The position numbers and the translations under genes were made by a program. Positions 1 through 8,104 of a stretch of DNA of 25,445 nt are shown piece after piece; the first letter of the stretch is position 1, and each line of letters starts with the position of its first letter. Below the pieces are notes generated by a model that saw nothing but the letters and a program-made list of their open reading frames with translations, ran no database searches and was not told the DNA's origin. This DNA comes from a virus, in the IMG/VR virus record IMGVR_UViG_3300042291_001997, positions 1-25,445 of that record; one strand, given 5' to 3'.

Positions 1-323
1 TATTATCTCAATTAGGTATTGAAGTTTCTAAAAATGAATGGTTAGCTATTAAACTACATGATGGTTTATATGATGAATCAAATAAATCTTATTTACTATC
101 GTGGGGTCCAGAAACTAAATTACGTACATCATTACCATTTATTATCCACCAGGCTGATTTATTAGCAGCACGTATTGAATTTGAATGTGAGTGGTTAGAT
201 AAATTAAACGGAACTCCAGTTGAAGCTCCTAAACCGTCACCTTTAAAATATAAACAACAATCTCAAATATCAATACCAGAAAATTCAAATCTGAAAGATA
301 TAATGAGTAATTTCTTTGAATAA
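1..323 (+). CDS. HD-type metal-dependent phosphohydrolase-like protein, C-terminal part (5' end outside window)
   Basis: The gene enters from the left; the open frame uses codons starting at base 3 and stops with TAA at 321-323, giving 106 residues. The visible part contains LHDGLYDESNKSYLLS, then a PFIIHQADLLAARIEFE stretch. This His-Gln-Ala-Asp helix followed by Arg-Ile-Glu resembles the C-terminal part of HD-superfamily phosphohydrolases found in T4-like marine phages, where such proteins are presumed to act on nucleotides in the host cytoplasm. The catalytic HD residues would lie upstream and cannot be seen. The last 30 or so residues are polar and Pro/Ser/Gln-rich, probably a flexible tail. 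The next gene starts one base after the stop. The family call is from recall of similar sequences, so it is moderate. Confidence 0.55.
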   Translation, partial: LSQLGIEVSKNEWLAIKLHDGLYDESNKSYLLSWGPETKLRTSLPFIIHQADLLAARIEFECEWLDKLNGTPVEAPKPSPLKYKQQSQISIPENSNLKDIMSNFFE

Positions 324-324
324 T

Positions 325-600
325 ATGGAATTAATAATATACATTACTATTACTTTATTAATAGCATCAGGTTATGCTACTTTTAATATGTTTAGAAAAA
401 TGGAACGATTAGAAAAAATTGTTGATCAACAAAATCAATATATTACTAACATTTCTGAACTGATAGAATTATCAAATAAAAAAATAGGGGAGTCTGAAGT
501 TGCGCAAGCATTTAAATCAGATGATGATATTGGTTTTTTCTTTGAGACATTACAAGAAATTCAAACTCAATTGAATTCTTTTAAAACTCGAAACAATTAA
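325..600 (+). CDS. Small membrane-anchored coiled-coil protein, function unknown
   Basis: A 91-residue protein. I chose the ATG at 325, one base after the upstream stop, over an in-frame TTG at 316 because TAAT-ATG junctions recur in this genome and the TTG would overlap the previous gene. Residues 2-20 (ELIIYITITLLIASGYATF) form one hydrophobic membrane segment. Residues about 25-55 are charged and heptad-like and the C-terminus is acidic then polar, so it is probably an inner-membrane protein with a cytoplasmic helical domain. I do not recognise a family. It lies between the hydrolase-like gene and the late sigma factor and ends two bases before the sigma gene, so it is probably co-transcribed with both. 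It has no holin-like second membrane segment. Confidence 0.7.
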   Translation: MELIIYITITLLIASGYATFNMFRKMERLEKIVDQQNQYITNISELIELSNKKIGESEVAQAFKSDDDIGFFFETLQEIQTQLNSFKTRNN

Positions 601-601
601 T

Positions 602-1357
602 ATGGATTTAATATCCCCTCCAGAAGAAGAGGTACTTTTAACTAAAAAAGGAACAATACGTAAACGTAAACCTAAAAAATCAATTCTATATTTTACTTCA
701 GATACTGAAGAAGCAATTATAGAATATTTAGCCTCTAAAGATCAAGATAATCGTAATCATATATTTGATCAACGTATTGATTATGCTTTTCATAAATTAG
801 CAGAAAATATCATTCATACATTTAAGTTTTATTATACTGATGTTGATACTATTAATGAGTTAAAACATGAAGTAGTAGCATTTCTTTTAGAAAAACTTCA
901 CCTATATGATCAATCTAAAGGTAAAGCGTATTCTTATTTTGGTACTATTGCTAAACGTTATTTAATTATATATAATGAAAAAAATTATAAAAAAATTAAA
1001 GGTAAAGGTACTTTAGAAGAAGTAGATGAGGATAAAATTATAGTTGAAGATTTGGTTCGTGAATCAAATAATGATGCTGATTTAAATGATTTTATTTCTT
1101 ATTTTGTTCGTTATATGGATACTTATCTTGAAAAATATTTTCCAAGAATTCAAGATCAAAAAACAGCAGATGTTATTTTAGAATTATTTCGTAAACGTGA
1201 AAATTTAGAAATATTTAATAAAAAAGCCATTTATATTTACATTCGCGAAATGATAGATGTTGATACTTTTCAAATAACTAAAGTAATAAAAGTATTAAAA
1301 AAGGTATATTATAATTTATATAACGAATATTACGAAACAGGATTTGTAAAAATCTAA
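602..1357 (+). CDS. T4 gp55-like late transcription sigma factor
   Basis: A 251-residue protein with the features of the T4 late sigma factor, which binds host RNA polymerase and directs it to late promoters. The N-terminal 30 residues are Lys/Arg-rich. Residues about 56-130 match sigma region 2-like helices: FDQRIDYAFHKLAENI, then a stretch around residues 71-100 ending in VVAFLLEKLHLYD, then KGKAYSYFGTIAKRYLI. The last block corresponds to the FDP-x-K-x-x-xAYFTQI-type segment of gp55. T4 gp55 is about 185 aa; the extra length here is mostly C-terminal (residues 140-251, helical). The gene lies just before the structural block it would activate. The next gene is preceded by a TATTTATA element, a candidate target. 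The identity is an inference from motif pattern, supported by context. Confidence 0.75.
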   Translation: MDLISPPEEEVLLTKKGTIRKRKPKKSILYFTSDTEEAIIEYLASKDQDNRNHIFDQRIDYAFHKLAENIIHTFKFYYTDVDTINELKHEVVAFLLEKLHLYDQSKGKAYSYFGTIAKRYLIIYNEKNYKKIKGKGTLEEVDEDKIIVEDLVRESNNDADLNDFISYFVRYMDTYLEKYFPRIQDQKTADVILELFRKRENLEIFNKKAIYIYIREMIDVDTFQITKVIKVLKKVYYNLYNEYYETGFVKI

Positions 1358-1364
1358 AAAAATA

Positions 1365-1372
1365 TATTTATA
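1365..1372 (+). promoter_or_regulatory. TATTTATA element upstream of the 1387 gene (candidate late promoter)
   Basis: TATTTATA lies 14 bases before the ATG at 1387, in a 29-base gap that is otherwise A/T only. The following AATAAAATAAATATT leader strongly resembles the one before the gene at 12573, which has the same element. The motif is the exact reverse complement of the T4 late promoter consensus TATAAATA. Whether it works as a + strand promoter here is inference. Confidence 0.4.
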
Positions 1373-1386
1373 ATAAAATAAATATT

Positions 1387-1752
1387 ATGGATTTTGAACA
1401 AAAAATATTCGGTCAAAAATCTTTTTCCGATTTATTAAAAAATATATACGATAATTCTCGAGAAAAAGAAAAACAAATAAAAGACTTAATTTCGGGATTA
1501 AAACCACTTGTGACCGATACTCAATCTGCTTTGATGGTTGTTCCATTAATTAAAGAATATCTTGACGTATCTGTTAAAAATGATGATTCATTAATCAAAA
1601 TGGCAGGTATTGTACAACGCGCTATGAATAATAGTGGAAATGGTACTGATGACTTTTTAAGTGAAGCTGAGTTAGATCAAATACGAGGTGAAGTTCAAAA
1701 AATTGGTACTGAGATAGATAAACCCCTCCCAATAAATGAAGATTTCAAATAA
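1387..1752 (+). CDS. Conserved-type phage protein of unknown function, next to baseplate genes
   Basis: A 121-residue, mostly helical soluble protein. The N-terminus contains FGQKSFSDLLKNIYDNSREK and then KQIKDLISGLKPLV. The middle reads as an amphipathic helix (VVPLIKEYLDVSVKNDDSLI) followed by KMAGIVQRAM, and the tail is Asp/Glu-rich. I recall similar short proteins next to late genes in marine T4-like phages, but none with an assigned role. It has no signal peptide or membrane segment. It is the first gene after the candidate late-promoter element at 1365, so it probably opens the late structural operon. The next gene starts 17 bases before its stop. It could be a chaperone or minor baseplate component, which the sequence does not settle. 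Confidence 0.7.
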   Translation: MDFEQKIFGQKSFSDLLKNIYDNSREKEKQIKDLISGLKPLVTDTQSALMVVPLIKEYLDVSVKNDDSLIKMAGIVQRAMNNSGNGTDDFLSEAELDQIRGEVQKIGTEIDKPLPINEDFK

Positions 1753-2902
1753 TTTAGGAGTTGTTGTTAGTAGTTTAGGTTCTACTGGAGGTGGTGCTTT
1801 ACAAACATCTAATATTGGAAAAGTATTTCATGTTATTATAGACGAGAATTCAGTAGGTTTTACTGATTGGAGTAGTATTGGGAAGGTTTACTACGTTGAT
1901 CCAAAATCACCATACCCATTAAAAGATAATTATAACAGTATTGAAGAATTAAATACATATGATAGCGCTATATCTTTATCTTCATCTAATAGATCTATTC
2001 CTGTTATAGGAGAGTTAATTTTAATAATAAATGCCCCCTCAAAATCTCCAAATAAACCTCAATCATATTATATAAATCATATAAATATATATAATAATAC
2101 AAACCATAATTCTCAGGTTATATATAATAAAAAGGAAGATGGCACTGCTGATTTAGGATTAGGGATAATTGAAAAAAATGTAAGTAATTTATTTCCATTT
2201 GAAGGTGATAATATTATTAATGGGAGGTGGGGACATGGTATACGATTTAGTAGTACATTAAATGAAAATAATCTTGAAAACTTTTGGAGTATAACTGGTA
2301 AAAATGGAGATCCTATAACATTATTAGTTAATGGATATAATCCCTCTCCAGAATTAAAAGGAAAACCATATGTTGAAGATATAAATAATGATAAATCATC
2401 ACTGTATTTAACTTCAACCCAAGCTATTCCTATTCAGATAGATAATAATATAGTTAATCCTTTATTTACTTCACAATTTCCTGAAAAATATTATGATTCT
2501 CAAGTTATATTAAGTGCAAATCGTATATTAATTAATTCAAATAAAGACGAAATATTATTATACTCTAAAACAAATACAAGTATATCGTCAAAAAATACAA
2601 CCTTTATATCTGCGGCCCAAAATGTATTAATAAATGGTGGACAATATGTATTTTTAGGATTAAATAGCAATAATGGAAAACTTCCAACAGAACCTGTATT
2701 ATTGGGTGATAAAACTATAACCTTACTTAACGATTTATTAACTAACTTAAAAACATTCTCCTCAGCATTAAATAATGCTATTGATAATTCATCTCGCCCA
2801 TTACTATCAATTTCAGCTCCTGCTAGTTCATTAGAAGGTTCTATGGATGCTATAATTAAACAATTAGAAGGCATTAAATCTAAAAAAGTATATACAATAT
2901 AA
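1736..2902 (+). CDS. Baseplate hub/spike-like protein (gp5/VgrG-type OB domain, no lysozyme domain)
   Basis: 388 residues. The ATG at 1736 overlaps the previous gene by 17 bases; no other in-frame ATG occurs until near the C-terminus, so this start is well supported. Residues about 28-55 (GKVFHVIIDENSVGF, then DWSSIGKVYYVDP) and residues about 90-125 (IPVIGELILIINAPS) resemble the N-terminal OB-fold domain of phage central spike proteins. Residues about 245-345 hold short alternating strands (SQVILSANRILINSNKDEIL, then LINGGQYVFLGL), a pattern typical of beta-helical spike tips, ending in PVLLGDKTITLLNDLL. There is no room for, and no sign of, the T4 gp5 lysozyme domain. The gene precedes gp25 and gp6 homologues, which fits a baseplate hub tip. 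Alternative: another OB-fold baseplate component. Confidence 0.6.
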   Translation: MKISNNLGVVVSSLGSTGGGALQTSNIGKVFHVIIDENSVGFTDWSSIGKVYYVDPKSPYPLKDNYNSIEELNTYDSAISLSSSNRSIPVIGELILIINAPSKSPNKPQSYYINHINIYNNTNHNSQVIYNKKEDGTADLGLGIIEKNVSNLFPFEGDNIINGRWGHGIRFSSTLNENNLENFWSITGKNGDPITLLVNGYNPSPELKGKPYVEDINNDKSSLYLTSTQAIPIQIDNNIVNPLFTSQFPEKYYDSQVILSANRILINSNKDEILLYSKTNTSISSKNTTFISAAQNVLINGGQYVFLGLNSNNGKLPTEPVLLGDKTITLLNDLLTNLKTFSSALNNAIDNSSRPLLSISAPASSLEGSMDAIIKQLEGIKSKKVYTI

Positions 2903-4146
2903 TGGCTCTAGGAAATTCAAAAGTTGTAAAATCAACTAAAAAAGTTGGAGGTTTAATTCAAAGTGGATTAGAGCGTGTTGGTAAAACTATAAATAATTTA
3001 AATCAAATAATAATAGCTACCCAATCAGGATATGAAAGGGGAGAAGCTATTATAAAAGAAGAAGTAGCAACTAGACTTTTATTAAAGGGTCTTGAAATCG
3101 ATCGTGATCAAGCTATAAAATTTTATAATAAAAGATTTGAAAAAGAAGAAATTGATAATGAACAATTAAAAGGTATATTAAAAGAAGTAAATAAAATATA
3201 TGATGCTAGAGAAAAAATATATAATGATAGACTTGAAATTTTAAAAGAAGATAGAGATCAATTAAAATCATCATATAATGAATTATTAGCTAAAACTTAT
3301 AGAGAAGTATCTCAACGAAAATTAAAACAACGTCAAGCTGAAAAGACTTCTAACAAAGATAAAGCAAATAGACCTAAACCAACAGAAATAATAGGATTTA
3401 TATGCTCATTTGCTAATGTAATTATATCAAATATAGCTATTGGTAATAAAAAAATAGAAACTTTAGTTGATGATACTATTACTATAATTGAGAATGCTAC
3501 TACAAAACAAGATATTGAAAAAGCAAAATTATTTAGGAATAATGCTTTAATAGTAATAGCAGCTAATAGAAAACGTCTTACTACAATCCAACAAGTAATA
3601 GATATTTTAAATATATTAGCTCCTTTAATTACTCCTATTGTTACCTTCTTTAAATTAAATCCTATCCCTTCAGCAGTTCCTCCGGGAGTTGGTGTTCCTT
3701 TAGGTACAATTACAACAATAAGTGATAAAACTAGAAAATTACAAGATATTATAGATTCATCATTATCTATAGTTTCGGTTTTAAGCAGTGTTGTTTCTAA
3801 ATTAATAGATGATTTAGAATATCAAGAAAGTAGATTAAATCAAATAGGTAATATATTAGAACAAAATTTAAATAATCTATCAATCAATGATTTAAATGAT
3901 TTATTATTATCTTCTTCTCAAGGATTAGGTTATTTAAGTGGATATGATTATAAAGGATTTAAATTTTTTATAAAAGAAGAAAATAATCCTAATTTTGTTG
4001 TTAAAGGTAATAAACGTAGATATGCAACCGCAGTTAATAAAGATGGCAATGATGTATTGCAAAGTTCATCTTCATTTACTTTAGAACCTGATGTGTTAGT
4101 TGAAGAATTAAAATTGCAGATAGACCAAAAGGGTCTCGTAGCTTAA
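2902..4146 (+). CDS. Coiled-coil baseplate/tail structural protein, function unknown
   Basis: 414 residues, starting on the last base of the previous stop (TAATG), so translational coupling is likely. Residues about 50-150 are strongly charged and helical (KEEIDNEQLKGILKEVNKIY, then YDAREKIYNDRLEILKEDRD), a probable long coiled coil. Residues about 160-330 alternate Ile/Val-rich helices with a Pro/Gly segment near residues 250-270 (PIPSAVPPGVGVPLGTI). The C-terminal 60 residues form a distinct compact domain beginning GYDYKGFKFFIKEE and continuing through KRRYATAVNKDG to EELKLQIDQKG. I recall similar C-terminal domains in large marine phage structural proteins, without a known role. Its position between the spike-like protein and the wedge genes suggests a hub or tail-tube-end component. 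No enzyme motif is visible. Confidence 0.65.
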   Translation: MALGNSKVVKSTKKVGGLIQSGLERVGKTINNLNQIIIATQSGYERGEAIIKEEVATRLLLKGLEIDRDQAIKFYNKRFEKEEIDNEQLKGILKEVNKIYDAREKIYNDRLEILKEDRDQLKSSYNELLAKTYREVSQRKLKQRQAEKTSNKDKANRPKPTEIIGFICSFANVIISNIAIGNKKIETLVDDTITIIENATTKQDIEKAKLFRNNALIVIAANRKRLTTIQQVIDILNILAPLITPIVTFFKLNPIPSAVPPGVGVPLGTITTISDKTRKLQDIIDSSLSIVSVLSSVVSKLIDDLEYQESRLNQIGNILEQNLNNLSINDLNDLLLSSSQGLGYLSGYDYKGFKFFIKEENNPNFVVKGNKRRYATAVNKDGNDVLQSSSSFTLEPDVLVEELKLQIDQKGLVA

Positions 4147-4154
4147 TATTTATA
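4147..4154 (+). promoter_or_regulatory. TATTTATA element immediately upstream of the 4158 gene
   Basis: TATTTATA followed by ATC and then the ATG at 4158. It fills the 11-base gap between two structural genes. If it were a -10 element the transcript would begin at or inside the start codon, so it could serve the internal in-frame ATG at 4263, the downstream genes, or not be a promoter. It is one of four such copies in gene gaps. Confidence 0.3.
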
Positions 4155-4157
4155 ATC

Positions 4158-4463
4158 ATGAAAGTAGACGTATTTAAAAAACTTATTAAAGAAGCTGTTC
4201 GTGAAGTTCTAAGAGAAGAACTATCACAAGTTAATCCTACTCAAATACAAGAAAACAGAACTATGAGTTTTACAACTCAAGATGTTGATATGGTAGCGTA
4301 TAGACAAAATCTAGCAGCTAGTATGGGTTTAACCCCTCCATCCCAACCTAATACGAAATCAAAAGTTCAATCAACCGGAAATCCATATTTAGATATTATA
4401 GCTGAAACAGCTTCTACTATGACTTCCCAAGATTTAGCTGCGATGAGACAATATAACGAATAA
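4158..4463 (+). CDS. Short charged protein in the baseplate operon, function unknown
   Basis: 101 residues. The N-terminal 24 residues (VDVFKKLIKEAVREVLREEL) form a strongly amphipathic, charged helix. After this the chain is polar and Pro/Ser/Thr/Gln-rich to about residue 75, and it ends with a short helix (DLAAMRQYNE). The layout suggests an adaptor that docks by its N-terminal helix and is otherwise flexible. I do not recognise a family. The next gene, gp25-like, starts two bases after its stop. An in-frame ATG at 4263 (MSFTTQD) could give a shorter form lacking the helix; the 4158 ATG is preferred because it fills the gap and the helix is well formed. Confidence 0.6.
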   Translation: MKVDVFKKLIKEAVREVLREELSQVNPTQIQENRTMSFTTQDVDMVAYRQNLAASMGLTPPSQPNTKSKVQSTGNPYLDIIAETASTMTSQDLAAMRQYNE

Positions 4464-4465
4464 TC

Positions 4466-4885
4466 ATGCCGATACCTCAAGTAGTAAGAATAGATCCTAG
4501 GGATTTAGATAAAAATAAAGCTATAGGGGTATCTATTCCTTTTAATGGGGGAGGAGTTTTTAAGAGTACATTTTCAACTAAAGATCAAATTAAATCTAAT
4601 TTAATTAATCTTTTATTAACGTACAAAGGAGAAAGAGTATTAAATCCTCAATTTGGTGCTGATTTACCTAGATTATTATTTGAACCTATAAATAATGAAA
4701 CATTATTAAAAATAGAAAATCAAATAGTAACTAGTGTGTCAACTTATATTCCTGAAATTACTATAACTAATATAGAAATAACACCAGATACTGATAAAAA
4801 TACAATATATGTTAATGTTATTTACCAATTAAAACTCTCAGGAACAACAGATAATATAATAATTGACTTTTCAACATTACAATGA
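4466..4885 (+). CDS. Baseplate wedge protein, T4 gp25-like
   Basis: 139 residues, close to T4 gp25 (132 aa). This family forms the inner wedge of the contractile-tail baseplate and contacts the sheath and gp6. The diagnostic segment is at residues about 40-75: IKSNLINLLLTYKGERVLNP, then QFGADLPRLLFEP. It corresponds to the family pattern T-x-x-GER-x-x-x-P-x-FG-x-x-L-x-x-x-LFEP. The second half has the expected alternating strands (VTSVSTYIPEITITNIEI, then IYVNVIYQLKL). The family is sometimes labelled lysozyme-like from old annotation; its role is structural. The stop overlaps the next start by four bases (ATGA), the usual gp25-gp6 linkage. High confidence from motif and context together. Confidence 0.88.
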   Translation: MPIPQVVRIDPRDLDKNKAIGVSIPFNGGGVFKSTFSTKDQIKSNLINLLLTYKGERVLNPQFGADLPRLLFEPINNETLLKIENQIVTSVSTYIPEITITNIEITPDTDKNTIYVNVIYQLKLSGTTDNIIIDFSTLQ

Positions 4886-6693
4886 TAAACGAAGATAAAA
4901 GTATTAAATATGTAAATAAATCATTTGGTGATTTTAAAGCATCTCTTCAAGAATTTGCAAAAACATACTTTCCAAACACATATAATGACTTTTCAGACGC
5001 ATCTCCTGGGAGTATGTTTATTGAAATGGCTTCATATGTTGGTGATGTTTCTTCATTTTATATTGATTCTCAAATTCAGGAAAACTTTTTAAATTTAGCT
5101 AAAGAAAAAGAAAGTTTATATAATTTAGCTTATTCATTTGGGTATAGACCTAAATCATCATATGCTTCAACTACAAATATTGATATTTATCAATTAATCC
5201 CATCTGTAGGAGGTTCCCCAAATTTATCATATTCACTTCTAATCCCAGCTAATACTACAGTAACTAGCAATACTGATTTTTCTAAATTTATTACTATTGA
5301 AGATGTAGATTTTTCACATACTTCATCAGCAGAAATAACTTATTATAATACTGATTATTTTTTAATGAAAAAATCAGTTCCTGTAATTTCAGCAGAAATA
5401 AAAACGTATACTGCTAGTATATCCACCCCTACTAAATTTAATTCCTTTACTATAAATGATAGTAATATTCTTCAAATTTTAGAAGTTAAAGGAGATGATG
5501 GTGATAAATTTTATGAAGTTCCTTACCTAGCACAAAATGTTATATTTTCAGGTTCATTAAACCCATCATCAGGAAGTGATGGGATTAATTATCTAATGAA
5601 TCTTCAACAAGTTCCTAAACGATTTGTTACTAGAATTAAAAATTCAGGTTCAATTGAATTGCAATTTGGAGCTGGGGTTGCTGATATCAATAATTCAGAT
5701 ACTGTAATTCTACCTACTCCAAATAATATCAATTTAGGATTAATATCCAGTATAGCAGATACCGCAGGAAATTATAATAAAGCATCTATTTTTTATACTA
5801 AAAGTTATGGTGTAGCGCCTTCTACTAATTTAAATATAAAATATTTAGTTGGAGGTGGTATAGAAGCTAATATCCCTGCTAATTCTTTAACTGCCTTAGA
5901 TACTACATTATCTTCAGGTTGGTTTAAATATAGTCCATCTGATGCTGGAATAAAAACATTAATAATTAGTAATTTATTAATTAATAATCCATCACCTGCT
6001 ACGGGAGGTAGAGGAGGAGATACAGTAGAGGAAATTCGTTTAAATACTTTAAATGCTTATACAGCACAAAATAGAGCAGTAACTAAAGAAGACTATATAA
6101 TTAGAACTTTAAGTTTACCTTCCCAATATGGTAATATAGCAAAAGCTTATATTACACAAGAAATTTTTAACTCAACTGGTAATTTATTAAATAGTAATCC
6201 ATTAAGTTTAGATTTATATGTTTTGGGATATAATTCAACTAAAAAATTAATTAATGCTAATACTACATTAAAAAATAATTTAAAAACATATCTTAATCAG
6301 TATAGAATGATTACTGATGCTATAAACATCAAAAACGCATTTTATATTAATATAGGAGTTGATTTTGAAATTAATGCTGATCCAAGCTATAATAATAAAG
6401 AATTATTATCTAATTGCATATCTCAAATAAAAGATTATTTTAACATAGACTCATGGCAGATAAATCAACCTGTGGTTATATCCGAGATTAATGCGCTTTT
6501 ATTAAAAGTTCCTGGCGTTAGATCAATTCATAAAATAGAAATTACAAATAAACAAGGAGGAGATTATTCTCCATATGGATATGATATTATCTCATCTACT
6601 AGAAACAATATTGTATACCCTTCAATAGATCCTAGTATATTTGAAATTCGCTTCCCAGATAACGACATAAACGGTAGAGTAATTACATATTAA
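4882..6693 (+). CDS. Baseplate wedge protein, T4 gp6/baseplate J-like
   Basis: 603 residues; T4 gp6 is about 660. The N-terminus has the conserved wedge motif at residues about 37-92: DFSDASPGSMFIEMASYVGD, then FYIDSQIQENFLNLAKEKES, then SFGYRPKSS. Residues about 374-424 contain GGRGGDTVEEIR, then TAQNRAVTKEDYI and a PSQYGNIAKAYI strand. This matches the baseplate_J core, where the T-x-ED-Y element follows the Arg-rich loop. The C-terminus (about residues 490-570) has a ferredoxin-like pattern ending VPGVRSIHKIEI. Gp6 dimers form the ring that holds baseplate wedges together around the hub. The gene overlaps gp25 upstream and is followed two bases after its stop by a beta-sandwich protein. 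High confidence. Confidence 0.88.
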   Translation: MINEDKSIKYVNKSFGDFKASLQEFAKTYFPNTYNDFSDASPGSMFIEMASYVGDVSSFYIDSQIQENFLNLAKEKESLYNLAYSFGYRPKSSYASTTNIDIYQLIPSVGGSPNLSYSLLIPANTTVTSNTDFSKFITIEDVDFSHTSSAEITYYNTDYFLMKKSVPVISAEIKTYTASISTPTKFNSFTINDSNILQILEVKGDDGDKFYEVPYLAQNVIFSGSLNPSSGSDGINYLMNLQQVPKRFVTRIKNSGSIELQFGAGVADINNSDTVILPTPNNINLGLISSIADTAGNYNKASIFYTKSYGVAPSTNLNIKYLVGGGIEANIPANSLTALDTTLSSGWFKYSPSDAGIKTLIISNLLINNPSPATGGRGGDTVEEIRLNTLNAYTAQNRAVTKEDYIIRTLSLPSQYGNIAKAYITQEIFNSTGNLLNSNPLSLDLYVLGYNSTKKLINANTTLKNNLKTYLNQYRMITDAINIKNAFYINIGVDFEINADPSYNNKELLSNCISQIKDYFNIDSWQINQPVVISEINALLLKVPGVRSIHKIEITNKQGGDYSPYGYDIISSTRNNIVYPSIDPSIFEIRFPDNDINGRVITY

Positions 6694-6695
6694 AC

Positions 6696-7772
6696 ATGGC
6701 AGTATATAAAATATTCCCCACTAAAGACGCTTCTATATATTCATATTATCCAACTAAAAATGCTGGATTGGATGAAATTTTAGATATAAGTTTATATGAA
6801 TCTATTGAAAGTACAGCTGAAGTATCTAGAGCATTACTTGCTTTTTCAAATACTGAAATTACAGATATTTTATCTAATAAAATAGGTTCTTCTAATTATA
6901 AAGCATATTTAAAATTATATTTAGCAAATGCTTCTGAAATTCCATTAGATTATACTTTATATTGTCATCCAATATCAGGCTCCTGGGATATGGGAATAGG
7001 ACGTGCAGCTAATATACCTTCTACTACAAATGGAGTAAGTTGGAAATATAAAAATACGATAAGTGGAAGTATATTTACTTCATCAGTTGCAAATGCTACT
7101 AATGCTTATAATGGATCTAATATTGGAGGTGGAAGTTGGTGGACTGGAAGTAATTTAATTGCTACTCAATCTTTTAATTATACAACCAATAAAGATATTG
7201 AGTTAGATGTCACCAATGCTGTTAGTTCTAGTTATTATCATGATGGATTTATTATTAAACATTCTAGTTCATTAGAATTTTTTACAAGTTCTGCATTTGA
7301 ACTTAAATATTTTTCTACTGATACCCATACTATTTATCCTCCATGTTTAGAATTTAGATGGAATGATTTTTCTTATTCTACAGGATCACTAACAACAGTT
7401 CAATCAGATAATATATCTATCTCATTAGCAAATAATAAAGGCGAATTTCAAGAAGACTCAGTTAATCGTTTTAGAATAAATACAAGAGATAAATATCCTA
7501 CTAGGACTTTTCAAACATCTTCATTATATACTAATAATAAATTATTACCTACATCTTCATATTATGCTGTAAAAGATATTAAAACTGAAGAATTTATAAT
7601 AGACTTTGATACAACATTTACTAAACTATCAGCTGATTCAAGTGGTAATTATTTTGATTTACATATGAATGGTTTACAACCTGAAAGATATTATAATATA
7701 ATAATTAAATCTACAGTAAGTGGAAGTACAATAGTACATGAAGATAATAATTATTTTAAAGTAGTAAGATAA
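6696..7772 (+). CDS. Virion structural protein with DNRLRE/CBM-like beta-sandwich domain
   Basis: 358 residues. Residues about 1-225 resemble the DNRLRE family: an opening YKIFPTKDASIYSYYPTKNA, a central stretch with SGSWDMGIGRAANIP, then NGVSWKYKN, and a closing IELDVTNAVSSSYYHDGFII. In this family aligned beta strands make a jelly-roll often used in surface or carbohydrate-binding proteins. The SWDMG-x-GR segment is common in virion proteins of marine myophages. Residues about 225-358 form a second, FN3-like beta region ending GLQPERYYNIIIKS. It starts two bases after gp6 and its last base is the A of the next ATG. It could be an outer baseplate protein in the position of T4 gp7/gp8, or a short tail fibre attachment. 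No catalytic motif is seen. Confidence 0.65.
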   Translation: MAVYKIFPTKDASIYSYYPTKNAGLDEILDISLYESIESTAEVSRALLAFSNTEITDILSNKIGSSNYKAYLKLYLANASEIPLDYTLYCHPISGSWDMGIGRAANIPSTTNGVSWKYKNTISGSIFTSSVANATNAYNGSNIGGGSWWTGSNLIATQSFNYTTNKDIELDVTNAVSSSYYHDGFIIKHSSSLEFFTSSAFELKYFSTDTHTIYPPCLEFRWNDFSYSTGSLTTVQSDNISISLANNKGEFQEDSVNRFRINTRDKYPTRTFQTSSLYTNNKLLPTSSYYAVKDIKTEEFIIDFDTTFTKLSADSSGNYFDLHMNGLQPERYYNIIIKSTVSGSTIVHEDNNYFKVVR

Positions 7773-8104
7773 TGACTCAAATATCGTTTGATAAAAATGT
7801 TTTTGGCAAAGATAACTTTGAAAAAGTAGTTGATACTAGATTTAAACAGTTATTAGGAACTCAACAATCTCAAGGTGATATAACATTAAGTGATTTTTTT
7901 CAAATATATGAAGATTTATTTTTTCAAATCCCTAAAGAAGGAGATATAGAATCTCATAAATATATTTTAAATAAAACAGCTGAATATTTAGGAATTAAGT
8001 TAAGTGAAGAAAATGATATTCAAGCTTTGTTAAATGAAATTACAACTTTAAGAAGTGAGTTATTAGATGCTAATAAAACATTATTAGATTTAAATAAAAA
8101 ATAA
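7772..8104 (+). CDS. Small baseplate-associated protein with C-terminal coiled coil
   Basis: 110 residues. The N-terminus (QISFDKNVFGKDNFEKVVDT) echoes the FGQKSF-type opening of the gene at 1387, though the similarity is short and may be chance. The middle is aromatic and acidic (LSDFFQIYEDLFFQIPKEGD), and residues about 75-110 form a heptad-patterned Leu/Asn-rich coiled coil (LLNEITTLRSELLDANKTLL). It is linked by TAATG junctions to both neighbours, so it is probably made at the same level as the large baseplate protein that follows and may act as its partner or chaperone. I do not recognise a family with a known role. Confidence 0.65.
   Translation: MTQISFDKNVFGKDNFEKVVDTRFKQLLGTQQSQGDITLSDFFQIYEDLFFQIPKEGDIESHKYILNKTAEYLGIKLSEENDIQALLNEITTLRSELLDANKTLLDLNKK

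Noticed and set aside
316-324. TTG start for the small membrane protein
   Set aside because: It would overlap the upstream gene by eight bases, while an ATG lies one base after that gene's stop, as at other junctions here.
2500-2874. Minus-strand 124-codon open frame
   Set aside because: Antisense to the spike-like protein; no start context, and all clear genes lie on the plus strand.
4466-4885. Lysozyme activity for the gp25-like protein
   Set aside because: The lysozyme label for this family is historical; the protein is a structural wedge subunit and no catalytic pair is evident.
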